Assembly: GCA_028673005.1 (NCBI GenBank)
Contig: CM054120.1
Coordinates: 75,937,533-76,001,532, forward strand
DNA from: Tanypteryx hageni
Taxonomy: Eukaryota; Arthropoda; Insecta; Odonata; Petaluridae
Direction of reading: 5' to 3'
DNA: 64,000 nucleotides
This document shows positions 48,501 through 61,589 of this stretch, piece by piece. The notes beneath the pieces are model-generated. The model saw only the letters and a list, made by a program, of their open reading frames with translations. It was not told the origin of the DNA and did no database searches. The position numbers and the translations under genes were made by a program. How positions within the stretch are numbered: position 1 is the stretch's first letter; every line of letters begins with the position of its first letter.

Positions 48501-49399
48501 TTCGGTTATTTTTCTATGACTAACTCATTAACGCCTATTGCTTGACCAACCCATCCTTTGCCTCTCTCCTTTCCTTTGCTCCTCCACGTCTCAAACCATC
48601 ATAAAATGCACCGAGGACGTCGAGAGGGTAGGCTTTTCTGGTCCCAAAGCGTAACGCCTTGGACACTCCCTCTTCCAATTCCTCATTGTTTCCTTATGCA
48701 CACATACTCAGTTCGGTTCATTGGTTGCGGCCGTTTGAGGGACATATGATAAGGCAAAGTGCTGCCAGTTAGGTTCTTCCCTAATAAATCTGGTGGACTC
48801 TGCTAAATTAGCAGGAAATTACGTAGATGGCTGGAAATCTAGTGCGATAATTAACGCTTTGGCATTATCTGGCAGGGTTCATGTGCTGAAAATTCTGATA
48901 AATTGTTGCATTGTACATGAATAGCTAAAAAGCTGAAGCTTTAAGTCGGATGATCCTAAAAATTACCTTTCTGAGTCCTTTTGGAATGGGGACCGGAAGA
49001 CACCTTGCATAGAGCAAGTTTAGGATTGCTACAGGGCATCTCTCTCCATTTGAAACAAAACGCTTCTGGGTCCTCCACAGCGTCCTGATGGAGAGAGCCT
49101 AAATTACCGCGCAAAGACAAATAATTAACTTTCGGGGAACTGTTTTTCGAAGAATCCGCCCTTGCCTACCACTAGTGTCGCATTTTGGAATTTCAATAAA
49201 TAGCGCAACGCTCACTCATCTTCAGTTCTACTAAAACTGCCATCGGAGGAACGTAAACCGTGTGAGCGTTTACTCGTGGCGTGTGCATGAGTTCTGCAGG
49301 CAAAAGAGCATCATGGATTACTATCGTTTTTCTTGGGGCATTTTGTGAATTTAGCCTCAAATATAGCAGGTCCGTGTGTTCATTTATAATAATTAAATA

Positions 49400-49800
49400 A
49401 TATTTCACTGTGAAAACACGTGGTTGGTTTATTCTGAAGAAAAATATGTCATATTTGGTTTATGCTGCAGATTGTCCCCATCTTCAAAATCGAAGTCGAC
49501 GTTGGCGTCTGAGGGGATTAGTCACTGGAAACAAATAGGACACAAGTAAAGTGAGCATGATAAATCCTCATCACATTTGAAAAGTTTCCAAGAGTGGCAG
49601 GAATATGTGCCGAGAAAACAGTAGGGGAGTTTTATTGATTGCATAAACCAAGATTTACATCAAAATGGAAAACAGCGTTGGCGTAATGTTTTAGAAAGAG
49701 TTAGAGATATAATACTTTATCTAGCTCGCCATAACTTGCCTTTTCACGGTAGCTGTAGTTCGTAATGCACTCCAAATAATGGGAATTTCTTAGGACAGAA
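49400..49800 (+). pseudogene. hAT transposase relic, N-terminal TTF zinc-finger region
   Basis: Seen: one frame reads TWLVYSEEKYVIFGLCCRLS, then TLASEGISHWKQIGHK, a stop, SEHDKSSSHLKSFQEWQEYV, a stop, and QRWRNVLERVRDIILYLAR, HNLPFHGS before a final stop at about 49769. Family knowledge: the order of WLVYS, a CxxC-type CRL pair, EGFxDWKH, HExSxxH and RWRxVLxRLxxIIxFLAxxNLxFRG is the TTF-type zinc finger and following region of ZMYM1-like hAT transposases. Only two internal stops over about 110 codons suggest fairly recent death. Confidence 0.82.
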
Positions 49801-49822
49801 ATGAAGAATTTAATCAAACCTT

Positions 49823-50003
49823 ACAAGTAGCTGAACAACTCACAAATGATATGTGTATCGGTACAGAGTTTATTAAAAAGGCAAAAAGGAGACATTCTGA
49901 TTGCGGAAGAGAGGACGATACATTGGAAAACGCGAAGGAGCAATTTAGAACAGATTTCTATTTACGAGTCATAGATATGGCCATAAACTCTCTATTTTAA
50001 CGT
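49823..50003 (+). pseudogene. hAT transposase relic, C-terminal piece after internal deletion
   Basis: Seen: a frame reading LQVAEQLTNDMCIGTEFIKK, then NAKEQFRTDFYLRVIDMAIN and SLF ends at a stop. It corresponds to the stretch ending FRVxFFNxVIDxAIxSL in ZMYM1-like hAT transposases. It follows the N-terminal piece within about 25 bp, so the whole catalytic core is missing, as in internally deleted elements. Confidence 0.72.
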
Positions 50004-50215
50004 TATACTAACTATATCTTTTATATTGCGATTAAGAAGTAAAATTTACAAATTTGTTACAACAACGCGACCTCGAAGAAAACTCTTTTGCCTGGGGCCT
50101 CCAAAAGAACTTTTGCCTAGGGATGCCAAAACTTGGAGACCGTCCCTGAGCATGTGATTTTAAATATTAAGAATATGCAAGATTTCAGCTTGGTAAACTG
50201 ATAATATATAGGCAA

Positions 50216-50410
50216 ATGGTAAGGCTTCTGACGTCATCGCAGTTGAAAAGTTTGAGGAATTTTTTTTAGAAACAGAAAGCATTGAAAGTTGTCCTTTGGC
50301 CTCCAATCTATTCCGAGCAGCTTCTTATTTAGCATTATTACGTTCATTTCTTAAATATTTTTTTCAACTGGTTTGGTTAAAAGTGACTGCCATCGTCGAA
50401 TCTTCATAAG
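50216..50410 (+). other. Open stretch just outside the hAT element, unrecognised
   Basis: An ATG-less open frame of about 64 codons (reading VEKFEEFFLETESIESC in part). No family recognised. It is probably chance. Confidence 0.2.
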
Positions 50411-50419
50411 ATTTGGGAC

Positions 50420-52100
50420 CTGATGACGGTGTTCAAAAACAAAACTCAAATCGTTATGTTTTGTAAATATACTGAGATAAACTATTGTCGTGATATCGAT
50501 TCTTTATGAACACTAGTTCCCACAACAGAGTTCCACAAGATATATAATAGGGAAATTTATGGTGGAGTGGGGTGTGTAGAATGAAAAGCAGAAGGACAAT
50601 CACTCCGTAAAAACTTTCCTCCGAGAAGCATTTCGACCTTAGGTAGCTCAGTATCGGCCTTTTGGTATTTTCAGCCATTTGGGTGCTGACGCTCTTTCGG
50701 TTGGCGCAGAACCTGCGTCGGCCGTAAGGTTTTTTCTGCGTTTTATTGTATGCCGTTTTTACACTGACTACATAGAGATAAAATCGATGCTACAGCTTCC
50801 ATCCAATTTATCATTCCTAATTTTCATAATTCGGCATTTGTCTGGAAATTGTGTAAACGGAGCCCTACAAGTGATAAACCACACCTATTGAGCATGCACT
50901 CGGGTGTTTGCATTGAAAATAAAGGTTATGCAAGAAAAGATAAGAATTCCGTCACAGTGTCGTCAGTAGACCGCATTTAATCAACTCTTCGGAAGCGCTC
51001 TATAAAGTTGGCGGGAGTTTAATTTACGGTAGATATACGAATAAAATGCTAGTTTAAGCGGGAAAATGATGTCAAAATGCTGATAATGTAGCATACGAAT
51101 GAGTTATTTTTTCACCCATTCGGAATCTGAGAGCCTGAAGCCTTTCTCGCCACCTTTCACATTGGGCGATACCCAACTTGACAGTTTTAATCGAGTGTTA
51201 TAGGATCCGGGAGTGTTATAAATCAAGGGGTGTTTCGCCATGTGTACACGACACCTACACTCGTCATAGTCGGCCTGCTGGGTGCGTTTTTCGTCGGCTC
51301 CTGACGCTTCTGAAGAGGAAATTCGATAACTCGCAACGTATGTTTTTCTTCCTCGCTAGCAATTTGTCACGTATAAGCGTGTTTGGCGAACGTTAAAGGG
51401 AAAATGGAGCGGAAATTCGATTTTTAGTTTCGCGTGTTTATTTTGCGGCAAAATGTTTCTAGCGTTTTAGAAATTTTCCCATGCGCAGTTGTTTTCCATG
51501 AGCTTGAATATGCAACCAAAGGTTATGTATGTAAGTAATATAAAGGCTTGTTTAAAACATGGAAAGCATTTTTGAAATAATTTTATTCCAAAGAATTGAT
51601 ACGCAGTTTTCATCAGTTTAATTTTTAATTGCGTAAATTCTGCAATATTACTTTTTGTCACAACGCAATAATTTATCGATTTTTCAGTAAAGTTTCGCCT
51701 ATAATGTTTCAATGTTTATTCTATGGTAAGAAATTTATTTTCAATACCGTTCTGCGTATCAAAATAAATGCGCGATTCAGTAAAAATTTGTACACATCTC
51801 ATTTCCATTGCCATAGTCACGGCGAGTAAATTACGTTAAGAGCATAGAGAGGGAAACTCGAGCTCGAAAAAAAAATTTTATCGTCTATTTTGTGGCTCAG
51901 TGGCGGTTTAAGTGATGGTCCGCAGTCACGGATTGGTCCCGCCGTTTAGCTGTTTTCTCCGTTTCTTTCATCTTTTCCGTCTCCCTCTCTCTCTCCCTCC
52001 TGTCATCCTCAATCTTCACCCCTTCCTCCCGATAGGTACTCTTCAAAATCCGCCCGTTTCCGGTCTGCCCTCGACCGCATCATCCATGGGAATAAATTGA
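50420..52100. other. Unannotated intronic DNA
   Basis: AT-rich with several 60-80 codon frames, none recognised. Confidence 0.35.
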
Positions 52101-52620
52101 AATTCTTCTCTCTAATCCTTGAAAATCCCGCGCGTGCGCCTCGGCTCAGTCATAAAAGAAAAACTTTAAAGAGTGCTCTCTTCTCTTCCGCAAGAGCGTC
52201 TCATCCGAGGGCGAGGGAGAGATGCGGAAGCGAGAAAAGAGGCCATAAAGATGAGACTCTCTCTCTTAACCTCAGAGTTTCTCAAATTGGGGCATGGCGT
52301 TTGCGAGGATTACCTGGCGTCGCGGGTGCTTTGGCGGTAGAATCGTACTAATGGCGCCCGAGCTCTTCCTTACCCCCGCATTACCTTCCCTATCTTAGCT
52401 ACTTCTCCGTTACTCTCTCTCTCTATCTCTCTCCTCTCTTACCTCTTACTTCTCCTCGACTCGTTAGGTTGGCATGCATCAAAATCCTTAATGGAGGCTT
52501 CGTGTACAAAGGGTGACTCATTCGAATATTTCTTCTCCCAGTCTCTTACTTTTCTAACCCTTGAGAGGGTATAAAAGCTTTCCGATATTCACCCTCTCTC
52601 TCTCTCTCGCCTCATTCATC
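52100..52620. other. CpG- and C/T-rich patch
   Basis: CG-rich at 52.12-52.36 kb, then (CT)n-like stretches near 52410-52440 and 52590-52610. An 84-codon frame at 52097-52351 is unrecognised. Confidence 0.35.
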
Positions 52621-52903
52621 GCTCGTGAGATCTGGGATGCGGTGATGTGTGCGCAATCGCCGTAAGCTTAGAGCTATTGTGGGGAGCATTATTTTAAGGG
52701 GTTGGGATAAGGGGATAGGTTTATGTGATTTTTAGATATCCGAGGCGCGACTGCGTTGTCGCATGCGAATCCACTGTTACTGGCGGTCGTTCATTTAGAA
52801 ACGGAGATTTATTACGCGGTTTATGATTAAATGTATGGTTGAATGAAAATTTGACTTAACGGGTTAGAGGCGTACTGAGAAAATACCAAGAAATGACGAA
52901 GTT

Positions 52904-52959
52904 GATGAACAAATAAAATGAAAAGTTTGTATTTGTTATTTTCATTTTATTTGTTCATC
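52904..52959. repeat. Perfect 21-bp hairpin
   Basis: GATGAACAAATAAAATGAAA plus A (52904-52924) is exactly complementary to 52939-52959, around a 14-nt loop. The arms are AT-rich. Possibly a foldback element or a small-RNA precursor-like structure. Confidence 0.8.
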
Positions 52960-52964
52960 ATGGA

Positions 52965-55900
52965 ACAGTTCCACAAGTTTACGCCCACCACCGTGTATTT
53001 TTAACGGCGAAGTTTAAGGGGAATGTTGGTACTTCAGTCCCCTGCGGTTATTACAAACCTCGCCATTACAAATTATGAAAATCTAAGCCCCCTCAAGTTT
53101 TTACCAATGAGATTATACTGTAACCCTGTATGTGAACAAAGTTGAAGGAATTTTGATGGGGTGTATTTGATTTCACCTCTTGATGGGTCAGTGTCAAAAT
53201 ATTGACGGTTATAAATCGTTTGAGTATTCCCGAGCCAATAGCGTAGAAGATTAATCGCCTTACTGAGCAAATGGAAGTCATTGTAATAAATAAAGGGATA
53301 ATGGTTCCCAACTGTGTCCGAGAAAACGCTTTGTTTCCGCGAATGCCATTGGAAAGGATAAACGACTCGGATTAAAGCGATTTTCGATCAAGGGTTCTAA
53401 GGATAATGCAGGGTGTTATTTTTGGAGCGGTTATTTATGATGAGAGATTAGTGAAATTATTTGTTTGCGGTGAGATTTGTTGTGGATATAAGGCCGAATA
53501 ATGCATTAGTTATTCAAGTTTTCGGAAGAACGTTGCGTTCAAGCAATTGTTTACACTTCCTCGGTTTCATCAAAAAGTTGGCGGGAAAACTGCCACGGAA
53601 TGAATTTCAATATTTTACAGATTCGCTCGCTTTGTCAACTAGTAGATAAATGGACGTTGAAGACGGCGCCTCGAATATCGGTAGTTACATTTTTATGACT
53701 ATAGTAAACATTTTAATTAAATAATTTTTAACCACTGTTGGCTCTAGTCTAGCCATATGAATGAGCACAAAATTTTCTATTCTCTCTGCATTTAAGTAAT
53801 TGGTAAGGTATGCAAACAGCCAACATACAGTTCTTCTGCTTTATCCGTTAAAGCAAAAACAACTGCAGCGGGCTACTTAATCCCTGCGCTAGTGAAGTAC
53901 AACGAAATTGACTGCATTGAACATATACGATAGGCTTTAATTTTCAGGGCGGATAAAATAAAAGAGTAGTTACTGTACCTTATATGATCATTTATTCGGC
54001 CAGTGATAACTACAAAGAATTTTTAGCATTCTTGAGAATAATGAAGGTTTAAATAATCTAATACATGTCAGCGGAACAACAGTAGAGCGCGCATTTTTTT
54101 CGTTTAAGTGGTTGCTTAAAATTGGTGCTTTTTTCCAGCTCGGCTACCACGCTTGTTGGTTACGCACTCTGTGATTTTTTATGCACACCAACTACGCGTA
54201 CAACAGAAGAACCTACAGTTTAAAATATGCAAGACGACCAAGAATACCAACCGTCTTTGAGCACAAAACGCTTCGAGAGGAAGAGATGCGCAGTACAAAT
54301 TGCCTTTGGAGTAGACTGTGAAGAGAGATTTTTGGCCGTAAAGACGTTACCTGAAGCTCCCCTGCAGCAGCTAAAATTATTTACGATCATTTCAAAAGTT
54401 CTAGAAGCTCCGAGCCATTTGAAAGTCGCCGTGTTTCAAATCTCCTATCTGTGCAGCCACAGGCATATTCCTCTCTCGTTAAACGGGAAATTACTCGGCG
54501 AATACTGAGATAATCCATCGAATTTCGAACGAAATGTTTTGGGTTTTGATGCGCTCAACGGTGCTTTTCCTAGGATAAAACTTTCCTGTTGACGTTTCCC
54601 TCGTTCTTTGTTTGTTCCTTCAAGAGATTAATTTCCTAGAATATGCCATTCTTGTCGCTTCTTGTTTTTAATTTCGAGGTTTGTTTCAAAATGAGATGGT
54701 GGCGTAATGCCTTTGTGTAGTGAAATTGAAACCCACTCCTTATCCTTCACTGTATTGTTATTAGTTGTTTGATAACTGATGATGAGTAATTGAGCCGGGC
54801 TCGCTTTTTCCTCCTTAGGAGATGCTCTTGAGTAATTGCGAAACTCGCACAACGAACTTTATTCTGCTCTTTCCTTGGAAAGAAACCCATTCTCTTCAAA
54901 CACTTTTAACTTCGATACCAACATGTATAATTAAGTCAATTTCAGTAAATGTGTTGTCAAATTATCACACATTTCCATATATTATGGTATAATGGTATCA
55001 TAGTATTACGACCATATGATGTATGTATACAGACTAATAGTTCGATTAATTAAAAGTTTTGGTAGTACATAGTTGCGATTCTATTTGTATGGAACTATTC
55101 TTCTTAATATTGTGCAGCTATTATCATCTGACGACTGATTTTTCGTTCTTTAACTTGTTGTAAGCAGCTTGATTTTTTTTTCATTATTATTAATGGCAGT
55201 AATTTTTATCACCCAAATATGATTTCGATAATGATTTAAATGCCTATTCATCAAACACAGTTACATTAATCTGTAAAGGAACTGAACTTAAAATCGCTTT
55301 TACATCTTAATTGAAATGTTTAGCCTTATCTTATCTATTTCTTCGTTCCGTTGGCGTACGCATCCTTGGCACTTAAATGGAGTAGGGAAGGAAAATTAAC
55401 CGGTTGCGTCTGATTTAACTTGTTCCACTAATGCCGCAATGCTCAAAGAATCGCTTTTTGCGCAATTTGTTCCCTCTTGTACCCTATGATCTCCTCCGGT
55501 GCGGCTATTATCTGTCTCGGCGTTTGAATTCGCCATGCATTTAGCTTCTTTTCAGGGAATTACCCCATTTATCGATGGAGGATGAAGACTAAAGAGCCGA
55601 TGGCCAATGCAGGCGGATGCGATTACAATAAATGTTAGCGAAAATTTCCCCCTGTGCTTTTCAAAAAAGATTTGTTTTGTTCTCCCATCGTGGTAGTTAT
55701 TCACCTTCAGTAGAAAACTAAAGATATCATTAGGTAGTGTTTATTCTTGAAGGAATTATTTATGCCTCGATGATCATATGCAGTAACTTTGATGAAATCC
55801 TCCATTTGCGATTGAGGTTATTTTTCTTAGACTTATTTTGATAAGAATTAATTTTGATACCATCCCCGTAAATTAATTGGGCAAATATTCTCAACGTATG

Positions 55901-56920
55901 TAATCACATGGTTAAAAATGGCATTATCTGTTTGGAATGGGCATCGCACTAGAGATTTAACACTAAAACATCCCGAATAATAGTATGTTGAATGTAGATT
56001 GGAGGATTATTTTTTGTACGATGTACGTGCTTGCATATTCTCTCAGATTCTACTGTCATAGTGTCTTTATTTTGGAGAAGGAATTCGAGACGGAATTTTC
56101 GAAAAGTTTTGCGCCCAAATGATTAGCATTTTGATAACTGTATTATCATGATGCTTTGAAGAAATCTTTTTTACGTTTCTCGAGTTCAACCGAAACAGAA
56201 AGGGATGATATAATTTAGTCTCTTAGCTATAACTATCAATCTCATCTATAACAATTCGAATTAAACGAACGTTCCATATTTCCTTTTACTTTGAAAACTT
56301 AGCTCGGCTACTTCCCTCCACTTCCGCGTATTTCGGTAGTTTGTAACTCAAGGGTTGTATATCATGGGACCATAATCTAGTTCAGGGCAAGATGTTTTTT
56401 AAGAAGGAAATTTTTCAGTTCAGTATGCCGTCAGAATAGGGAAGTGGACGGAATTTCTCACATTTTGCGTCATTGATGATGCACTCGGCCACGATCTTAA
56501 AATATTTTCAGATCGCGACGGAAATGGTATAATTACTAGTTTCTATCTGCTTCGAATTAAGTTTTAATCTCTTGGTTTTATCATTCTAAACCGACGGTTT
56601 CCTTCCTTCGCCAACTTCTTCGTCATTTCTCGAAAATTACCTCTCTCGCCCGACTTAACTCTTTCCATCGGTTACTATAATCCTCGCTCCTCTGTTTTCA
56701 TTTGACTTCTTTTTTCTCTCCTTTCTACACGGCTGTCAAGACGCACTCTTATCATTTCTCAATGGCAGGGGAGTACAACCTACGCGGGGGCGAAACATTG
56801 ACGAAAACATGATCTGTAGTATTTCATACAGACAGTTTTATAATTTTCCATTAAAATTCTCTAATAAAAACGTTTTGGTGAAATTCTGACGATAAACTAT
56901 TGGTTGGGCTGGAGATTCAC
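52965..56920. other. AT-rich DNA, nothing recognised
   Basis: Includes a 93-codon plus-strand frame at 54227-54508 and a 74-codon minus frame at 54628-54852, without known motifs. Confidence 0.4.
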
Positions 56921-56926
56921 TTAAGT

Positions 56927-57000
56927 CAGTGCATCACAACCTTTTTTATTTCACGGCACATTTTTACTTATAGGTATTCAGTCATCGCTGCACACTGATC
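56927..57000 (+). mobile_element. hAT-like left terminus only
   Basis: CAGTGCATCACAACCTTTTT, then TTTCACGGCACA, closely resembles the CAGTGGTTCCCAACCTTTTT...CACGGCACA ends of hAT MITEs. No right end found. Confidence 0.4.
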
Positions 57001-57963
57001 TGAATTTCACGGGGACATTGTGTAGAACATTTATCACTACTAGTCAACAGCAGTATGAGAATATAATCACCTTTTTCTTACCAGATGTAGCAAATTATGG
57101 CTAAAATTATTCACTTGAAATCTTTTAAATATTTGTTGGTTATCGAAGTAATACAAAATAGGTTTTTAAAAATTTATTATGAATATCCCATAATTCAACA
57201 ATTTAATGATAATTTAATATTAGTGAGATAAAGGCCTGTCCTGATGAACAGAAGTGTTTGATGTTTGACTCTACGGTGGAAAGAGCTACTCGAAGTTTCT
57301 GATCCAGTTAACTTAAACATGACCTCTTATTATCCTTAATAAAAATCAATACTAAACCACCCAATTCACATAGATATGTCGTTGCAAACGGCAACAACAC
57401 ATCAAGTCCTTTTTACGTTTTAGTCCATCTCTTTCAGATTTAATTGCGGATGAGCTTTCTCCAATCAATAATTTGTCCATTTCACACTTAACCCTTAACT
57501 GCAAAACCGATATAAAAATTTTAAACCTTATCACTTAAGCACTTTTGGCCCTTATATATAAACCAACATAATAGAACAGTCATTTTTTCTCACGATACAA
57601 GTTAATAGATCGTTCTCGAACGTTCTCCCTGAAAGAATCACTGAAGTGAATTAAAGGAAATGTCAGTGTTCCTTCGCTGAAGATAGAAATTTTTATTTAT
57701 TGATATTTTCATTCTTTCATCTTGGAGACGAGAATATTAAGTAATTAGAAAATAATTGAAATGCAATTTACATGATGAAACTTACCTGCTGCTTTAACGC
57801 ATTGACTTACTACTTTTTTACTGAGTTTTTGTGCCTGAATTATGATTTATTTTAAAAAAATTGTAAATACAAAATTATTTCTTTCTGGAAAACTTATAAT
57901 ACATACAAGTTGAAAATTTACATTTTGTTAGATTAATACATATTGAACGCATTTATATAGGTA

Positions 57964-58755
57964 ACTAGGGAGATGCCCGTTGAAATTCAACTGGCAAGTT
58001 TTTTGTGAAATAAAAAATGAACAAATATACCTTGACTTTCTTTGGATGGCAACAAAACAAACTTTCGTTCTATTAGGCGTTCGTTGTTTTTAACTCTCGA
58101 ACTCCTACGATGATTCTAAGTACCTAATTTTAGTACGCGAATGATTAATGTTCTACATTCAAATGTATTCCTTCTCGTAAATTACGCAACGAATGTTGTT
58201 TACATTGGTTGCTATGAAAATAATTTCTCTCTCCTCTCTCTCTCTCTCTCGTACTAATTGTAAGAGCATTCAAAGCACGATTTCGCACATAAGGATTGAA
58301 ATAACAATAGGATTTCGAGGTTTAACAATGTAATTGGTTGGCAAGGCAACATCCCGTTAAAATGCCAAGATTTTCCCAAAAGATGTGAATTAAACGCTTA
58401 ACATTCCGAAATGTAGGCGGTAAAAGATGAACAAAATAAGAAACTTTATAGTTTTATCTTTAAAATGGACCAGATCCAAAGATCATAGGTTAATTATTTC
58501 TAATTTAGATCTCAAGAGAATAAAAGCCTGCAAGTCGAAAAGTCGATTTTTACCTGTTATCATATGGGAAATAGAAATGCCTACCTTGGAGTCGAACCTA
58601 GGATTTTCCGAGATTTCTTTTCGGCATCATCTTACAATATGTGAATCGATCATTCCTGCCAAATATCAAAAATGTATCACGTTCCATTATTGAGTTATTT
58701 GCATTTTTATAACGTGACAGAGGGAACCACAAAGGGACAGAAGTAGGCTTTTATA
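57964..58755 (+). repeat. Dispersed 0.8-kb repeat, copy 2
   Basis: Near-identical to 23842-24615 from ACTAGGGAGATGCCCG to ACAGAAGTAGGCTTTTAT. The internal CT microsatellite is longer, and the CCCGTTGAAATTCAACGGG palindrome is altered at its right arm (CAACTGGC). The 88-codon frame inside is part of the repeat. Confidence 0.75.
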
Positions 58756-58759
58756 CATT

Positions 58760-61080
58760 TAAATGTTGCATAGAGATGTAAAAATAAACAATAAAATCAA
58801 CGAAAGTGCAAATTCAACTTTTTAAAACAAATGGTATAAAATTGCAATAAAAAGTGATTTTCCAATTATATAAACCATATCTTAAATATATTAATACTGA
58901 CATGTTTGCTTGAAAATTTTGATATGATGGGGTAAGAGGGCCTAAAATGTCAAATAGAATATCAGAAATCCGAAAAAAATTAAAATAAAAAAATTAAAAT
59001 AGTTGTAATAGAATATAATCTCGCACAGGCGTTATTTTAAGCCATTCTCATCCAAAAGTAATATAGGTGTTTTATCGTAAATTTCGCTATTCATTCATAC
59101 CTTTAGACTGATTTGGTGTGGTATATTTTGAAGCAATGTGGCATGTGAAGAAGTCCCCGATTGGCTCTGGCTTCGTAAATCGTTGGTATACAGTGTGTTC
59201 TTTGTGATCTCCACTTAGTAATAAGCAATAGCAGATAGTTTAATATGAAGCGAATCATCAGAAATTTGAGTTAGAACACATTGTCTTTGGCTGGCGAGGA
59301 GAATGAGGCAGGGCGATAGGAGAAATCGGCATAAGGTGCTAACGGGCCAAAGTAGTCTACATATCTTCATTAGAATAAAAAAATCGTTTTGTTCATTATT
59401 TGTAAACAGATGTAAGCTTGAATCTCTTATCTTTGGGCTTGAGAAAGGCGCGCAGCGTGATATGCTTTGATAAATGAGTCATAAGAAGATGCTGCGCGGA
59501 TCCGGCGATTCGCCGGCTGCTTACTAAGCCAAGGGGTTAATCGGTTTGGATGATTATTTCGAAACGGCTCCCAGCGTTGGGTTAAGCTTGTGTAAAACTC
59601 ACTATAATTTATGTTAACTATACGAGAAAATCTCTAGAAACTCTGTTTCAATGTCGTAATATCAAAATCACACAAAAACTGCGTAGAATACGTTACCCGA
59701 AAGAGTAAAGTATGAATTTGTGGCTGTCTAGGCGCCCGTGTTTTTGTATATACGGGGAGATTCATCATCAGTTAGTAGTATAATGCATTGAGAAAGATAG
59801 CAACAGTTTATATAAATGTAATAAAATATTTCCGCTCACACTAAAGTCTGCCGATCGCGCATCTGCAACTCAATCTAAATCACTGATATTCCAAATAAGA
59901 AGTAACTCCGTTACAATTTCAAGTAACTGAAACTAAAGCAAATTCGATAATGAAGTATCGATTTTTATTACAAATTTCTTTCTGCGGTCGTAGTTCGAGA
60001 GTAAAAAAACAGTGATATTCTTTTCTCCACTATAACTCCGAGTGTTCCGCATCACACGGTTGCTGAGCACTGACTTAAGTAATAACAATTTTCTAATACG
60101 GCCTTCCGAAGGATTCGCAACTAGGAATGCGGTCCGCTACTTATAAAGATTGCAAATCCCTGCCTCAAAGGAACAATTGGCCATGAAAAGTATATTCACC
60201 TAACCGGGACGTGGCACACTGCGTGATGCATCAGCGTTGCATTGACGTCATAAGGGTTTTTCTAGAAGGGACGGAGCAGCGTTATTGGTTTTCAAAAAAA
60301 TAGAAATGACAGAACACGAAATAGTACGAATGAATGATTAAATATTGCGATTAAGATAAATAAGTGAATTGGTTGCGTGCTGTCTCGATGAATAGGATGT
60401 TGAGGTTGATGAAATAAATTTCCTCGTGTGTTTTCAATTTTGATATTGACCGTAAAGAATTTTGCGTCATATTTGAAAATATAAAATCTTCGCCAGGTAA
60501 GCTTAAGAAAGTTATTAATTGTTTATTATGTTAATCACTTTTGGCATTATGGCGAATAAATAAAAGTCGAGTACATAAAAGCAAAAAATTAACAGAAGTG
60601 TTTGGTTTTTCTAAATTATTTTAAGCGTTTAAATCGTGAACGTGTTAAATTATATTATTATGCATAAAATATCTTTTGGGACGCAGAATGGCCGAGTTCG
60701 AGCGTTATGCGTTACCTAGACCTACAGTTTCACATGCATTATCTAATCAGTACTACCATACTATCTCACTTTTACAAAACTTTTATTCATAGTTCATTGG
60801 ATAAAATTGGTTCGAAAATGGTTGTAACGCAATTTTGCTGGTAAAATAAAAATTTCTATGAAAATTTATGGTGAGAAGGGATCTCTCATTATTTTGTCCC
60901 TAGACTCAGCTCCTGGAATATGTTTGCTTACGCATACAAGGGAAAATTGACGAGAAGGAAATGTTTTGGGCGATTACATTTTGAAAAATCTACCTCCTTT
61001 GATTGTGTAAATCGAGTTTCACGACATCTAAGTCTCATTATCAGCGACGACGGGACACGTAACCACTTCGAAATCATACC
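58760..61080. other. AT-rich DNA with one piggyBac-like terminus
   Basis: At 59536-59540 AAGGGG is followed by TTAA, preceded by the palindrome CCGGCGATTCGCCGG, which resembles the right end of a piggyBac-like element with no left end seen. Otherwise nothing recognised. Confidence 0.3.
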
Positions 61081-61478
61081 TTCCCCGCAGATTATCGTAG
61101 CTTCGGCGGCACTTCACACCCCCGCTCTCCATTCTTCTTTTTCTAATCTGAAGGTATTGTTCCGCCGAACACGGGTTGCCGTCAGTCGCCCTCTGAGTCG
61201 TGTCGCAATCGCGTCGGCGACAGTGCACCTCTTTCGGACGCACGCGTACCTCTCGGTCGGCGAGTGTTTGTCCGGCATCTCTTCGAATTCGTCCCGACGA
61301 TCGGTTCGAGTTTCGCTTTCGTCAATCGGGTGGTAAATTCGTTCGTCGAGGATCGTTTATTTCGCACCTTCTTCCTGGCCTTGCGTGGGAGATGGGTCGG
61401 CCCCCGTTACCCTCGCATAGAGGGCCGTGGTCCTAGTGCACCTGCTTTTCTTCCTCCCCCGGGTTTGTAAACCTCGTC
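61080..61478 (+). promoter_or_regulatory. CpG-rich block: candidate promoter and non-coding first exon
   Basis: Seen: the sequence changes abruptly from AT-rich intron to DNA dense in CG dinucleotides (about 61.08-61.56 kb), unlike its surroundings. A GTGAGT donor-like hexamer occurs at 61479-61484. The next strong acceptor downstream is at 62777-62778, and the space between is mostly a C/T tract. Inference: this could be a promoter with an untranslated first exon ending at 61478, spliced to 62779. I found no reliable TATA box. A TCAGT initiator-like word is present near 61180, but this is weak evidence alone. Several overlapping open frames here (up to 138 codons) follow from the GC-rich composition and match no protein I know. 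Confidence 0.33.
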
Positions 61479-61589
61479 GTGAGTATTCTCTCGGACGCCA
61501 TAAGACGTACCGCACCTCGTATTGTTCCCGTTTTGCTACCGCTGGGAGCCGCGCAGCTGTCTCAACACAGGGTATACACTGGGCACTTT

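Larger units (their letters stand above)
46657..50148 (+). mobile_element. Derelict 3.5-kb hAT element (composite)
   Basis: Seen: the left tip CAGGGCCGGCCTTTGGCAT and the right tip ATGCCAAAACTTGGAGACCGTCCCTG (in part) are diverged inverted repeats. Flanks AGCATGTA (46649-46656) and AGCATGTG (50149-50156) are 8-bp duplications with one mismatch. The interior holds decayed transposase pieces (47911-48432, 49400-49800, 49823-50003), and a second TIR-like start CAGGCCCGTCTTAAGG sits at 48434. The orders of pieces do not fit one intact transposase (see findings). Confidence 0.7.

Noticed and set aside
54227..54508. 93-codon frame on the plus strand
   Set aside because: Ordinary amino-acid composition but no recognised motif, no acceptor or donor and no transposon context. 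Its length is within chance for 64 kb.
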